NCBI GenBank assembly: GCA_012026935.1
Contig: VEPI01000044.1
Location: 1 to 35,057, forward strand
Length of the DNA stretch: 35,057 bases
Direction of reading: 5' to 3'
DNA from: Melioribacter sp.
GTDB taxonomy: Bacteria > Bacteroidota > Ignavibacteria > Ignavibacteriales > Melioribacteraceae
Shown: positions 1-9,091 of the stretch, one piece after another
How positions within the stretch are numbered: position 1 is the first letter of the stretch
How the letters are laid out: each line of letters begins with the position of its first letter
Notes under the pieces: generated by a model
The model's database searches: none
What the model saw: only the letters and a program-made list of their open reading frames with translations
Told to the model about the DNA's origin: nothing
Made by a program: the position numbers and the translations under genes

Positions 1-5
1 CTTTG

Positions 6-77
6 TGAGCGCGGGTGGGCTCGAACCACCGACCTTCACCTTAAAAGGGTGTTGCTCTACCACTGAGCTACGCGCCC
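6..77 (-). tRNA. tRNA-Lys (anticodon TTT)
   Basis: Read on the minus strand, the sequence folds into a full cloverleaf. The acceptor stem GGGCGCG pairs with CGCGCTC (one G-T wobble), the D arm is GCTC/GAGC, the anticodon loop is CTTTTAA with anticodon TTT, and the T arm GGTGG/CCACC encloses TTCGAGC. The discriminator base is A. The bases after it read CAAAG, so the 3' CCA is not encoded and must be added after transcription. A candidate promoter lies about 25 bases upstream. Confidence 0.95.
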
Positions 78-100
78 TCACCATTAAAATTGCGGGCGTA

Positions 101-129
101 AATATAAACCTCTCCCCTTTAAATTCCAA
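101..129 (-). promoter_or_regulatory. Candidate promoter of tRNA-Lys
   Basis: On the minus strand, TTGGAA (129-124) is followed after 17 bases by TATATT (106-101). Transcription would begin near position 93, about 16 bases before the tRNA. The same geometry (TTG, 20 bases, TA) recurs in front of several other genes in this window. Pattern match only. Confidence 0.45.
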
Positions 130-207
130 AACGGCTTATAAGTGCATAAAAAATTATTTTTCTCACTCTTTTTTTATATATTAAATCTCAAGTAAAAATT
201 ACCACTT

Positions 208-1551
208 ATGAAAGACTCAAGAATATTAGTAGCGGATGATGATGAAACCCTTTGTTACCTTCTTAAAGAAGAATTGGTTAACGAGGGTTACTTAGTAGAT
301 GTTGTCTATGATGGTAAAGATGCTATAGAAAACCTGAAGAAACGTTTTTATGATATTCTCTTGCTCGATCTTGAAATGCGCGAGGTTCACGGAGAAAAAG
401 TTTTAAGTTATGCTAAAGAGAACCATCCATCGCTACAAGTAATTGTTTTAACTGCAAAATCAGATATGCGCACAGCTATAGACTGCATTAAACAAGGTGC
501 ATATGATTTTATTACTAAACCTTACGAATTCGGTCAGCTTTGTGTAATTATTGAACGCGCGCTTGATCATAAAGATCTGTTACTAAAAAATAAAATCCTT
601 GCATCAAAAATTAATCAACTCCCGACTAATAATATTATCGGCGAAAGTGATGTAATTAAAAAAATTATTCATTTGGCAGAACGTGCTGCAAAATCGGATT
701 CCAATATTTTGCTTGAGGGCGAAACAGGAACCGGCAAAGAACTATTCGCTGAATTTATTCATAACCATTCTAATCATGCAGATAAACCATTTGTAGCAAT
801 CAATTGCGCTTCACTTCCGGATCAGTTGATAGAGAGCGAACTTTTCGGTTATGAAAAAGGCGCCTTTACTGATGCGAAAGCTTCTAAACAAGGTTTGGTG
901 GAAATTGCAAACGGAGGGACACTTTTTCTTGATGAGATCGGTGAATTAAGTTTAGCATTACAACCTAAACTTCTGCGTTTTCTTGAGAATGGAGAATTTA
1001 GAAGAGTTGGAGGAGTTGTAAATTTAAATTCCTCCGTCCGTGTTATTGGTGCTACAAATAAAAATTTAATGGAAGAGGCGGAAAAGAAAAATTTTCGCCG
1101 CGATCTTTTATTTAGACTAAATGTAATCACGTTAACAATTCCTCCGTTACGGGATCGTGACGGCGACGTGCTTTTACTTTCAGAATATTTTCTTCAGAAA
1201 AAATCTCCTGTACGTTCTCTTAAAAAACTTTCTGCTGATGCCAAAAATGATTTACAACGTTATAACTTTCCCGGTAATGTTAGAGAACTTGAACATATAA
1301 TTGAGCGTGCGATAATCTTCTCCGAAACTGATACAATTCAATCGAAAGATTTAAATGTGCCTAAAGAAGATTTTGATTTTACCAATTTTGTAAAAGATGA
1401 TGGAACACTTCTCACTATGGATGAATTGGAAAAAATTCATATCAAACGGGCATTAGAACATCATAGTTGGAACCGCGAAAATACTGCCCGCGCTTTAGAT
1501 ATCAGCCAAAAAACACTCTATTCAAAAATTCTAAAATATAGTCTTAAATAG
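208..1551 (+). CDS. NtrC-family sigma54-dependent response regulator
   Basis: A 447-residue three-domain activator. An N-terminal receiver (1-120) has the acidic pocket D10-D12, phosphoacceptor D54, T82 and K104. A central AAA+ domain (about 143-370) has Walker A GETGTGKE (171-178), a sigma54-contact loop reading GAFTDA (218-223) and Walker B ending D242-E243. A C-terminal Fis-type helix-turn-helix follows (about 415-447). By family it should bind an enhancer and drive ATP-dependent open-complex formation by sigma54 polymerase after phosphorylation. GAFTDA differs from the canonical GAFTGA at the fifth position, although the critical F-T pair is kept. The kinase gene begins one base after its stop codon, so the two are probably a cognate pair. 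Its targets are not evident, and no -24/-12 element was recognised nearby. Confidence 0.95.
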   Translation: MKDSRILVADDDETLCYLLKEELVNEGYLVDVVYDGKDAIENLKKRFYDILLLDLEMREVHGEKVLSYAKENHPSLQVIVLTAKSDMRTAIDCIKQGAYDFITKPYEFGQLCVIIERALDHKDLLLKNKILASKINQLPTNNIIGESDVIKKIIHLAERAAKSDSNILLEGETGTGKELFAEFIHNHSNHADKPFVAINCASLPDQLIESELFGYEKGAFTDAKASKQGLVEIANGGTLFLDEIGELSLALQPKLLRFLENGEFRRVGGVVNLNSSVRVIGATNKNLMEEAEKKNFRRDLLFRLNVITLTIPPLRDRDGDVLLLSEYFLQKKSPVRSLKKLSADAKNDLQRYNFPGNVRELEHIIERAIIFSETDTIQSKDLNVPKEDFDFTNFVKDDGTLLTMDELEKIHIKRALEHHSWNRENTARALDISQKTLYSKILKYSLK

Positions 1552-1552
1552 A

Positions 1553-2587
1553 ATGAAAACAGATTCATCTGTAAAACATCTTGCACATGATCTTAATAAT
1601 ATTTTCACGCGTATACTAAACAGCATTGACCTACTTAAAAGGAAAGTCGCGAACATTGATACCGTACTTCCCCTTCTGAACAATATTGAAAGTGGTACTT
1701 ACCTCGCATCTGAGATGATTGACGATACATTTGGCAATGTTTCAAGTAAGATTACCCAGCGGAAAATTAATTTAAATTCCATTATTGCTGATATTATCCG
1801 TTCATATACTTTACAGCAAAAAGATAAAATTGATTTTCAACTCTCACTTGATAAAAATCTTAACATGGTAGTCGGTAAATATTCTGATTTTTACCGTGTA
1901 ATCTTAAACTTAGTAACTAATTCCATTGAAGCAATAGAAGGAAAAGGATCAATAAAAATCAGAACATGTAATTTGGATAACGATGATAAAATTCAAATCA
2001 TTATAAATGACAACGGACGCGGTATTGAAGAACAATTTCTTTCTCAAGTGTTTGATGAAGATTATTCCACGAAAAATAAAAATAAAATTTCCGGAGTTGG
2101 TTTATCAATAGTTAGGGAAATTATAGAAAATTATGACGGAACTATTTCCGTTTTAAGTAAGGTAGGAAAAGGCTCTGAATTTAGTGTCGCATTAAATTCT
2201 GCGCCGATACTACATGATAAACCCGCTTTAAGTGGAAAGTCAATTTTAATTGCAGAAGATGAAGATATACTTCGCGAGCTTCTTTCTGAGCTTTTACAGT
2301 CTTATGATTATACAATACTTACCGCAGCAAACGGAATTGAAGTCTTGGATTTACTTAAAGTGAGAACTCCGGATTTGTTGATCATTGACCGAAAAATGCC
2401 TGAGATGGACGGAATAACATGCCTTCAAGAGATTGAACAAAGCGGGTACATATTACCAATCATTCTTGCTTCGGGCTCACCTTCTGAATTTGATGAAACT
2501 CTGCCAGATAATTTAGTAAGTAAAATAATTAACAAGCCGTACAACTTTGAGGAATTGCTTTCTTTAGTAAAGGAATTAATCGGCTAG
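1553..2587 (+). CDS. Soluble histidine kinase fused to a C-terminal receiver
   Basis: A 344-residue protein without membrane segments or an evident sensor domain. The chain opens almost directly with an H-box of the NtrB type (HDLNN, phospho-His H12). A HATPase domain follows, with N-box asparagines around 119-123, DNG at 153-155 and the lid GVGLS (181-185). A receiver at about 228-344 has acidic residues 235-236, phosphoacceptor D279 and K328. It starts one base after the stop of the sigma54 activator, so it is probably co-transcribed and the likely phosphodonor for it. With no sensor of its own, the input must come from a partner protein or through its receiver. Its last 12 bases overlap the 3' end of the convergent response-regulator gene. 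Confidence 0.92.
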   Translation: MKTDSSVKHLAHDLNNIFTRILNSIDLLKRKVANIDTVLPLLNNIESGTYLASEMIDDTFGNVSSKITQRKINLNSIIADIIRSYTLQQKDKIDFQLSLDKNLNMVVGKYSDFYRVILNLVTNSIEAIEGKGSIKIRTCNLDNDDKIQIIINDNGRGIEEQFLSQVFDEDYSTKNKNKISGVGLSIVREIIENYDGTISVLSKVGKGSEFSVALNSAPILHDKPALSGKSILIAEDEDILRELLSELLQSYDYTILTAANGIEVLDLLKVRTPDLLIIDRKMPEMDGITCLQEIEQSGYILPIILASGSPSEFDETLPDNLVSKIINKPYNFEELLSLVKELIG

Positions 2588-3265
2588 ATCCTTCTTTTCG
2601 TCCGATTTTAGATCAATAATATTAAGATCATTTACATATGGCGTGATAACAGGTTTTTTAATAGATCCGAGTTTATCAAGGACAGAAATAATTTCTCTTG
2701 CTGCATTTTCTATAAACTCAATTCTCTTTAAAATGTTTTCCGTAGAATAATTTGCTTTAGTAATTTCTCTTCGAATTGCTGCTGTAGATAAATTGATCAA
2801 TGTTAACGGCTGTTTTATCTCGTGATTTGCAGTTACAACGGTTGCGGCGAATGTTTTAATTTTTTCTATTTCAATAAGAAATTTATTTGTTTCACTAAAT
2901 CTAAGCGCTGAATTTATCCGTGCGATCAATTCAGTACGGTTAAAAGGTTTCTTAATATAATCGAAAGCACCGGATTGTAATCCTTGTTGCAAATTATCTG
3001 CTTCCGTTAAAGCAGTTAATAAAATTATAGGAATAAGTTTTGTCTCTTCTTTAGATGATAACGTTTTGCAGACGTCAAAGCCGGAAATATCGGGCATCAT
3101 AACATCTAAAAGTATTAGATCCGGTTTTTCATTAACAGCTTTTTGAATCCCCATTTCACCATTGTAAGCCTTTGCAGTTTCAAAACCTTCACGCTCAAGT
3201 CTGTCTTGTAGTAAGAAGACACTATCCGGACTATCGTCAATAATCAGAATTTTTTTCATTGGCAT
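2576..3265 (-). CDS. Response regulator with a C-terminal DHp-like helix and no kinase ATPase domain
   Basis: A 229-residue protein. The receiver (3-122) has acidic D10-D11, phosphoacceptor D54, T84 and K106. The rest (about 125-200) resembles the dimerisation/histidine phosphotransfer helix of a histidine kinase, with an H-box-like NHEIKQPL (147-154, H148). The chain ends about 30 residues later, before any N-box or G-box, so it cannot phosphorylate itself. Plausible roles are an Hpt-like relay, a phosphatase or dimerisation partner of a neighbouring kinase, or a decayed hybrid kinase. Its start directly follows the stop of the large hybrid kinase, with no gap, so the two are co-transcribed. 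Met3 is an alternative start giving the more usual N-terminus MKKILIIDD. Confidence 0.88.
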   Translation of the reverse strand: MPMKKILIIDDSPDSVFLLQDRLEREGFETAKAYNGEMGIQKAVNEKPDLILLDVMMPDISGFDVCKTLSSKEETKLIPIILLTALTEADNLQQGLQSGAFDYIKKPFNRTELIARINSALRFSETNKFLIEIEKIKTFAATVVTANHEIKQPLTLINLSTAAIRREITKANYSTENILKRIEFIENAAREIISVLDKLGSIKKPVITPYVNDLNIIDLKSDEKKDLAD

Positions 3266-6200
3266 TTAACCAACTTTGGCTTTCAAATATTTTTTCAATT
3301 TTGAGGCGAGTACTTGTGAGTTTATCGGCTTTGTAACGAGATCATTAAAACCATTTTTTTCAATAACTTCTTTATTATCCAGCATAGCATATGCTGTAAG
3401 AGCAATTACAGGTATATTCTCTAATTTTTTCTCTTTGCGTATTTGTCTTATTGTCTCGAATCCATCCATCTGCGGCATCATTATATCTAAAAATATTAAG
3501 TCCGGTTCAACATGATTCAATGTTAATAAACATTCCATGCCATTGTGTGCAAATATGGTATTACAGTTCATTTCTTTTACAAACTCACCAATTGTAAAAA
3601 GTGCATCGTTATTATCATCAACAATTAAAATAGTTGGTTTTGAATCTTTGCTGCTTTCTTCCTTCATGTGATAATTTTCTTGTTCATTTGTAAATGTTCC
3701 TTCAATAAGATTACTTTTTCTATTTGTAACCTCGTCATCAATCTTTAATCTGTCACGTAATACTTTCAATACATCCAGCGGGTGAGATTTTACAGTTAAT
3801 GCTATTTCCTTAAACTTAATATTCATTCTTTCTATTTGATCCGGAGATAATAATTTTGGTAATTTTAAAATAACAGGAACATTTTTTAGCAGCCTGTCTT
3901 GAGACATCTCATAAATTATTTGTAGTGATTGTTCCATAAAGGCGGTAATATCTACAATAACAAGGTGCGGCTGTTCATTTCGAATTTTCTTATTAACATC
4001 CGTTGATGAAGAAATAATTGCAACATCAAAAGTATCTCCGAAAGATTTTTTGAATGCTTCATATTCTTCTTGGTTAGTATCAACAAAAACAATCTTTCGA
4101 ATATTTTTTTCAAAATGTGATTCAACCTTCGATATTAATTCCTTAAAGTCATTGAAATTAATTTTTTCAATAATAAAATCGAAGATCTCCGGTTCCCAAC
4201 CGACTTTTTCTTCTTCTACAATTATTGTTAGAACAATTGGGATATACCGTGTTAATGAATAGCCTTTCATAGAAGGGATAAAAGACCAAAGATTACCTTC
4301 CTTTATAAACGGGTTAAATATAACCGCATACGGCAATTTTTCTTTTGCCAAACGTAAACCATCGTTGGAGTTTGAAGTTATTATAACATCGTAATCATAG
4401 GAAGACAAATAATCACCAATTAACTTTTGTGAATCAGTATTATCATTAATTATGAGTATTGATTTTGTAGGCTGTTGTTCCTTTTCGGGTTCAGTTATAG
4501 TTAAGAATTGGTGCTCTTGAATTTCAACAACATCAAGTACTGCATCGGGTAAAACAAAATAAAATCTTGAACCCTCACCCGGAGTACTCTGAAGAGAAAG
4601 TGTTCCTCCAAGCAATTCAACATATTTTTTACAGATAGCTAGGCCTAAACCGGCACCACCATATTTCCTTGATGCACTTCCGTCAACCTGTCTGAACTCG
4701 CTAAAAATAATTTTTTTATTTTCCTCTGAAATACCTATTCCGGTATCGGTTACACTAAACTCAATATCACTTCCATTAATTAATTTAATTCCAAGTTGAA
4801 CAGATCCAATTTCAGTGAACTTAACTGCATTTACTAATAAATTAATTAGAACCTGCTCAAGCTTACTTTTATCCGTATTAAGAAGAACGCTAGAATTTTT
4901 CTCCATATCAAAATGTAATTCAAGATTTTTCTCAGAAGTGATTTGATGAATGTTCGGATAAATTTCTTCGAGAGTATCATTTAGTAAAAAGCTCTCTTTT
5001 TTAACTTCAATTTTGCCTGACTCAAATTTTGAGAATTCCAATATGTTAGTGATTAAAGAAAGTAATCTTTTCCCGTTCCGGTGAACAATATTCAAGCGGT
5101 CTTTAGCTTTCACAACAACAGAGCTGTCTTTAATTAATAATTCCGTCAATCCGAGAATAGAAATTAAAGGTGTTCTAAGTTCGTGGGACATGCTTGCTAA
5201 AAATTCTGATTTCACTTTTGTCAGCTCGACTGCTTTGATTCTTTGTTTTTCGAGCTCATCTGCTTTGTCTTTCAACTGCGTGTGAAGTTCTTTCAATTCA
5301 TCATTTTTCTTAATAATCTGTTCATTTTGTTTTTGATATTCTTCATTAAGTTCTTTCAACTCACCGATAAAATTTTCAAGCTGTTCAAAAGACTTTGCGT
5401 TAATAATTCCAACAGCCAGCTGTTCGTGGATAACATCAAGATAACTGCGAACGTCCGTATGCGGATCAGATTCTGCAGCTAATTCCAGAACGCCAATAGT
5501 TTCTTTATTATAAACAATCGGGTAGATTATCAAATATTTTATTTTGATTGAAGCTATGCCGGTTTTTATTTCGGGAAAATTATCTGTGAACCGGAATTCA
5601 ACTTTCTCTTTCTTTTCAACAGCATTACTGTAAAGACTAACATCTTGTTTTAATTCAATGAAATTTTTGCTGATACCAAACGATGAAATTAGTCTTAATG
5701 ATTTATGTTCAACAAGATATAGCACGCCAAAAGTTAGTCCAGTTGACTTAATTATTTTTGATAGTGCGGCATCAGATATTTCAATCAATGTCGGGTTTTG
5801 GTTTATGAGAGTTATAAACTCAGAATATTCTTTCTCGGTTCTTTTATTCAGTACCAGTTCATCAAGCATATGATTGAAAGTTTCTCCGAATTTACCTATT
5901 TCATCATTTGTAAGAATAGGAACACGGTGATCAAGATTTCCTTTACCGGTAATCTCGGCGGCTTGACTTAATAAAGAAACTTGCTCTCTAAGTTTGGCTG
6001 TAAAAACCCAAATTACAATAAAAGTAATTGCACTACCGGACAGGACAACAAGCAGCATCACTAATTTTAATGTGCCCCTGAATTCAACGCCTTCCTTATA
6101 AACATTAAAAACAATAAAATTAATTTTTGCGCCCGGTGTAAGAATAGACTTTGGAATAAAAAGCGTTGAAGCGAAATCCGCATTGTCTAATTCTGCAGAA

Positions 6201-6802
6201 TATAAATCGAAACTGTTGCGGTATTTTAAATCACGAACTGCATTTATTATACTTAACAGATATACTTGATTCTTTTCCGGATTAGAAATTTCAACCGGAG
6301 AATTATTAATTACCAAAGCAACTTCAGCGCGTATTTTTTGAGAGATTCGATTTAGATACTTGGAAGAAATTAGATTTCCATAATAAACTGTTTTACCGTC
6401 TGGAAATTGGGCATAACGCAGAACCACATTAGGATTATCAGAAAAGAATTGTCTAAACGACGATGACCGGATGTTTAAATAAGATTCCGACCTAATTTTG
6501 AATTCGCGTGTATTTATAAGTGAATCATTAACTAGTGTAAAACAAAAATCAATCGAAGTAGAATCAAGATTAATTCTATTAAAATTTCCTATTTGAGGTG
6601 AGATTAATCGGAATTCCTCTTCTATATTTTGATTTTCATTTTGAAAAACAAATGCAAAATCGTTTGCGGAATTAAGAATTGATTTGGATTGCTGTTGAGA
6701 TAAAATGCTGCCTGCTAATGAATAGAAAACTAAAGTCGAAGCTATAGACATGATCAGGACAATAACAAATGCGATCAATATGAAACGATAGTTAAGTCTC
6801 AT
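3266..6802 (-). CDS. Membrane hybrid histidine kinase with GAF domain and three receiver-like domains
   Basis: A 1178-residue protein. The order is: TM helix 1 (about 7-30), a roughly 210-residue periplasmic sensor of unrecognised family, TM helix 2 (about 245-268), HAMP (about 268-322), GAF (about 330-470), coiled coil (475-530), HisKA with SHELRTPL (phospho-His H540), and HATPase (N-box near 654-658, DTGIG 686-690, GGAGLGL 715-721). Three receiver folds follow. The first (780-895) has Asn830 where the phosphoacceptor should be. The second (902-1020) keeps D951 and K1005 but lacks the acidic pair and the Thr. The third (1056-1175) is canonical, with D1062-D1063, D1106, T1136 and K1158. It should autophosphorylate at H540 and pass phosphate to D1106. 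Its stop abuts the start of the next regulator. Upstream lies the secretin gene on the same strand, 143 bases away. Confidence 0.93.
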   Translation of the reverse strand: MRLNYRFILIAFVIVLIMSIASTLVFYSLAGSILSQQQSKSILNSANDFAFVFQNENQNIEEEFRLISPQIGNFNRINLDSTSIDFCFTLVNDSLINTREFKIRSESYLNIRSSSFRQFFSDNPNVVLRYAQFPDGKTVYYGNLISSKYLNRISQKIRAEVALVINNSPVEISNPEKNQVYLLSIINAVRDLKYRNSFDLYSAELDNADFASTLFIPKSILTPGAKINFIVFNVYKEGVEFRGTLKLVMLLVVLSGSAITFIVIWVFTAKLREQVSLLSQAAEITGKGNLDHRVPILTNDEIGKFGETFNHMLDELVLNKRTEKEYSEFITLINQNPTLIEISDAALSKIIKSTGLTFGVLYLVEHKSLRLISSFGISKNFIELKQDVSLYSNAVEKKEKVEFRFTDNFPEIKTGIASIKIKYLIIYPIVYNKETIGVLELAAESDPHTDVRSYLDVIHEQLAVGIINAKSFEQLENFIGELKELNEEYQKQNEQIIKKNDELKELHTQLKDKADELEKQRIKAVELTKVKSEFLASMSHELRTPLISILGLTELLIKDSSVVVKAKDRLNIVHRNGKRLLSLITNILEFSKFESGKIEVKKESFLLNDTLEEIYPNIHQITSEKNLELHFDMEKNSSVLLNTDKSKLEQVLINLLVNAVKFTEIGSVQLGIKLINGSDIEFSVTDTGIGISEENKKIIFSEFRQVDGSASRKYGGAGLGLAICKKYVELLGGTLSLQSTPGEGSRFYFVLPDAVLDVVEIQEHQFLTITEPEKEQQPTKSILIINDNTDSQKLIGDYLSSYDYDVIITSNSNDGLRLAKEKLPYAVIFNPFIKEGNLWSFIPSMKGYSLTRYIPIVLTIIVEEEKVGWEPEIFDFIIEKINFNDFKELISKVESHFEKNIRKIVFVDTNQEEYEAFKKSFGDTFDVAIISSSTDVNKKIRNEQPHLVIVDITAFMEQSLQIIYEMSQDRLLKNVPVILKLPKLLSPDQIERMNIKFKEIALTVKSHPLDVLKVLRDRLKIDDEVTNRKSNLIEGTFTNEQENYHMKEESSKDSKPTILIVDDNNDALFTIGEFVKEMNCNTIFAHNGMECLLTLNHVEPDLIFLDIMMPQMDGFETIRQIRKEKKLENIPVIALTAYAMLDNKEVIEKNGFNDLVTKPINSQVLASKLKKYLKAKVG

Positions 6803-6945
6803 TGTTCGATGGACCTTCCGGTTTAATAAAATTTTAATCGGAAAGAAATGCTATAATTAATTTTGCGATGGCATTACAATTAACACGTTGACGGTTAGAA
6901 AATTTTCAACATCATATCATTACAAAGACCAGCTAACCAGGCTTT

Positions 6946-8202
6946 TTATTTTACATCATCTTTTTCTTTTTTAGTGGATTGTTCTCTATACTTTTCTAAT
7001 TCGTTTTTTTGTTGCTCAATAGAATTCCTTAAAATTGTTTGCTCTTTAGGTTTAGCAAATCGTTCCTTAAGCGACGGAAGAATTTCTGCTTTAATGAGAA
7101 GTATAATTTCTTTTTGAGTAAGTGAAACTTGATCGTAACCGAATATGTATCTTAATCCAAATACCCACCATGGCAGATCTTTTAAGAATGGAACACCTCT
7201 ACGTACCGTTGTCTCTTCGTTAGTAATTAATCCGCCTATAGCAGTTTCTTCTCCGTTGAGTAAAAGAAGATTTGTTGTTACTTCTGTTTTAGGTTTTTCA
7301 GTTGATAATGAACCGATTATAACTGAACTTCTTTCCATTCTAACTTTTAATGCTACGTAATCAATTCCTTCTTCAGTCATAATTGTCGGTGTTGCTTCAA
7401 TTATAGTTCCACTTTGATAGAATTTGTCAATCAGGTTTCCCGCAAAATCTCTTTCTTTAATTGAAAACTCAGAGCCAACCTGAGTTCTTCCTTGTTTTCC
7501 ATTGATGGCTGTTATAACGGGACGTGAAATTATTTTTCCAAGATTCTCATCTTCAAAAAATTTGAGTAATGCAGTAGCTGAGCCGTCGAATGGACCCATT
7601 GAAAAAGTAGATTTACTATTAAGATTAAATTGAGGCGGATTCTGTGTGGTTTGTCCTGTTGTTGTAGATGTACCGCCTGTTGAGGTCGCTTGATCTTGAA
7701 TAGAAACTAATTTACCGCCAACTGTTAATCCGGTTTGGGATAAAAGAAATTCCCAATTAATTCCCATCTCTCGCATTTGAGCTATGTTTGCTTCAAACAT
7801 AACTGCTGAAATTTTTACTTCTCTTTCGTCAATTGATACAAGACTAGAATCGCCTTTACCTTTTAAATCACTTTTTCTCTTAACAATTATGGCGGATTCA
7901 GTTTCTTCAATAAATAAATTATTATACTGAACAATAATTAAAAGAGCTTTTTTGTACTGCATCTTATCAATTTCAATTCCGATTGGTGTTGAAATACTCA
8001 GCGGCGATACAACTTTCTTGCCGGTAACTTTCTCACTTACTTTGCTTATTATTTGTATGGCCTGATCAAAACTGATATTCTCTGATAATGTAACAAGTTC
8101 GTCCGGGCTAACATACCCTTTTAGTTTCTCCTTCAAATCAATCTGACCGTGAGTGATTGACATTAATGCGAATAGAATTATAAATACAATTAGCTTTTTC
8201 AT
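6946..8202 (-). CDS. pilQ: Short PilQ/GspD-family outer-membrane secretin
   Basis: A 418-residue exported protein, starting at the ATG at 8202. This start directly precedes a typical signal peptide (MKKLIVFIILFALMSITHG). An in-frame start at 8232 would prepend charged residues and run into the upstream gene. An STN/N0-like segment (about 30-110) is followed by a secretin domain (about 140-385) with the conserved VPFLKDLPWW signature, then the last strand and a charged coiled tail. It would form the outer-membrane gate for the pilus. It is much shorter than typical PilQ proteins and lacks recognisable AMIN domains, so peptidoglycan anchoring must differ. A Gly/Thr/Gln-rich loop sits before the pore region. 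It is the last gene of the pilus run, beginning one base after the probable PilO-PilP gene. Confidence 0.9.
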   Translation of the reverse strand: MKKLIVFIILFALMSITHGQIDLKEKLKGYVSPDELVTLSENISFDQAIQIISKVSEKVTGKKVVSPLSISTPIGIEIDKMQYKKALLIIVQYNNLFIEETESAIIVKRKSDLKGKGDSSLVSIDEREVKISAVMFEANIAQMREMGINWEFLLSQTGLTVGGKLVSIQDQATSTGGTSTTTGQTTQNPPQFNLNSKSTFSMGPFDGSATALLKFFEDENLGKIISRPVITAINGKQGRTQVGSEFSIKERDFAGNLIDKFYQSGTIIEATPTIMTEEGIDYVALKVRMERSSVIIGSLSTEKPKTEVTTNLLLLNGEETAIGGLITNEETTVRRGVPFLKDLPWWVFGLRYIFGYDQVSLTQKEIILLIKAEILPSLKERFAKPKEQTILRNSIEQQKNELEKYREQSTKKEKDDVK

Positions 8203-8203
8203 T

Positions 8204-9091
8204 TTATTTACTCTGCTTTTTTTCTTTTTCAAGTTTCAAATTGTAATTCTCTATTATTCCGCCTTTATTAAGTACAAAATTTACTTCGTTATTCTGATAA
8301 TTAATGTTGGTAAGATAGCCAAGGTATACTTGATCACCTTCCCATAATAAATAAGTATTACCGCTGGCATCAGAAAGGAAAGCGCCATCCGGAATAAGTG
8401 CCAACAGGTGAGCTGATTGAACATCTAATAGTTTATCCTTATTAGGAGGTATCTCGTTTCTAATAAGAGGATAGAAGAAATCATAAATTGGATTTGGAAT
8501 AATCTGATTTTCCTTAAAATTCTTAACAAAGAAACGATTGTCGTTTGAATAATAAACTTTTGCCTTAAACTTGTAAGTTACAAGATAGTGCGGCGTTCCG
8601 TCTTGATCTACTTTTACATTGTTTGTTAAATCAATATCGCTAATTTTTTTGAGCTGTTTACTTTCTTCAATAGCATAAATTAGTTTAATAAAATCATTGA
8701 ATTCAGCAATACCATTTAAATTGTAATGATAGATATTGTAATCAGTAGATGTTTCAATCTCTGTAAATTCTATATTCACATATGAGTTTTGAGAAAAATT
8801 AAAACTTACTTGATTCACAAAATCGAAGAATGATGCCTGCGTAAGTTGATACGGTATGTTATACTTTCTATTAACTAATATTGAATCAAGTTCTGCCACT
8901 CTTTTCTTGTCCTGATCCAACTGTATATTCAGTGCATCCGTATCAAGTTGGTAAAGTTTTAAATCCCGTATTTTTTTCTGCCTATCATTAATTTTCCCTT
9001 TTTGTATAACGAAATGGAAAAACCCACCGCTAACTACAATAGCTATAAAAATTATTAAAATAATGATCGTATTTTTTATTTTACTGCTCAT
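8204..9091 (-). CDS. Probable PilO-PilP fusion protein, pilus alignment complex
   Basis: A 295-residue protein with one N-terminal TM helix (about 8-28) and a short coiled region (30-72). An alpha/beta domain follows (about 80-185), whose size, position and topology match the periplasmic domain of PilO. The C-terminal 75 residues include the stretch ALIPDGAFLSDASG and WEGDQVYLGYLTNI, which looks like the small beta domain of PilP/GspC that contacts the secretin. In classical systems PilO and PilP are separate, and PilP is a lipoprotein; here no lipobox is needed because the TM anchors both. Position strongly supports the call: it overlaps the PilM-PilN gene by four bases (ATGA) and is followed by the secretin. 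Sequence similarity by eye is weak, so the call rests on architecture and context. Confidence 0.65.
   Translation of the reverse strand: MSSKIKNTIIILIIFIAIVVSGGFFHFVIQKGKINDRQKKIRDLKLYQLDTDALNIQLDQDKKRVAELDSILVNRKYNIPYQLTQASFFDFVNQVSFNFSQNSYVNIEFTEIETSTDYNIYHYNLNGIAEFNDFIKLIYAIEESKQLKKISDIDLTNNVKVDQDGTPHYLVTYKFKAKVYYSNDNRFFVKNFKENQIIPNPIYDFFYPLIRNEIPPNKDKLLDVQSAHLLALIPDGAFLSDASGNTYLLWEGDQVYLGYLTNINYQNNEVNFVLNKGGIIENYNLKLEKEKKQSK

Noticed and set aside
849-1130. Long open frames on the opposite strand of several genes, for example 93 codons inside the sigma54 activator and 105 codons at 10823-11140 inside the PilT-like gene.
   Set aside because: They lie wholly within genes with clear conserved motifs, have unlikely compositions and no ribosome sites.
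6803-6945. A terminator-like sequence after the secretin gene (AAAGACCAG ... GGCTTTTTATTTT) and a weak TTG-N21-TATAGC in front of the hybrid kinase.
   Set aside because: The stem has internal mismatches, and its T run is on the wrong strand for the secretin transcript. The promoter match is weaker than the others, so neither is listed as a feature.
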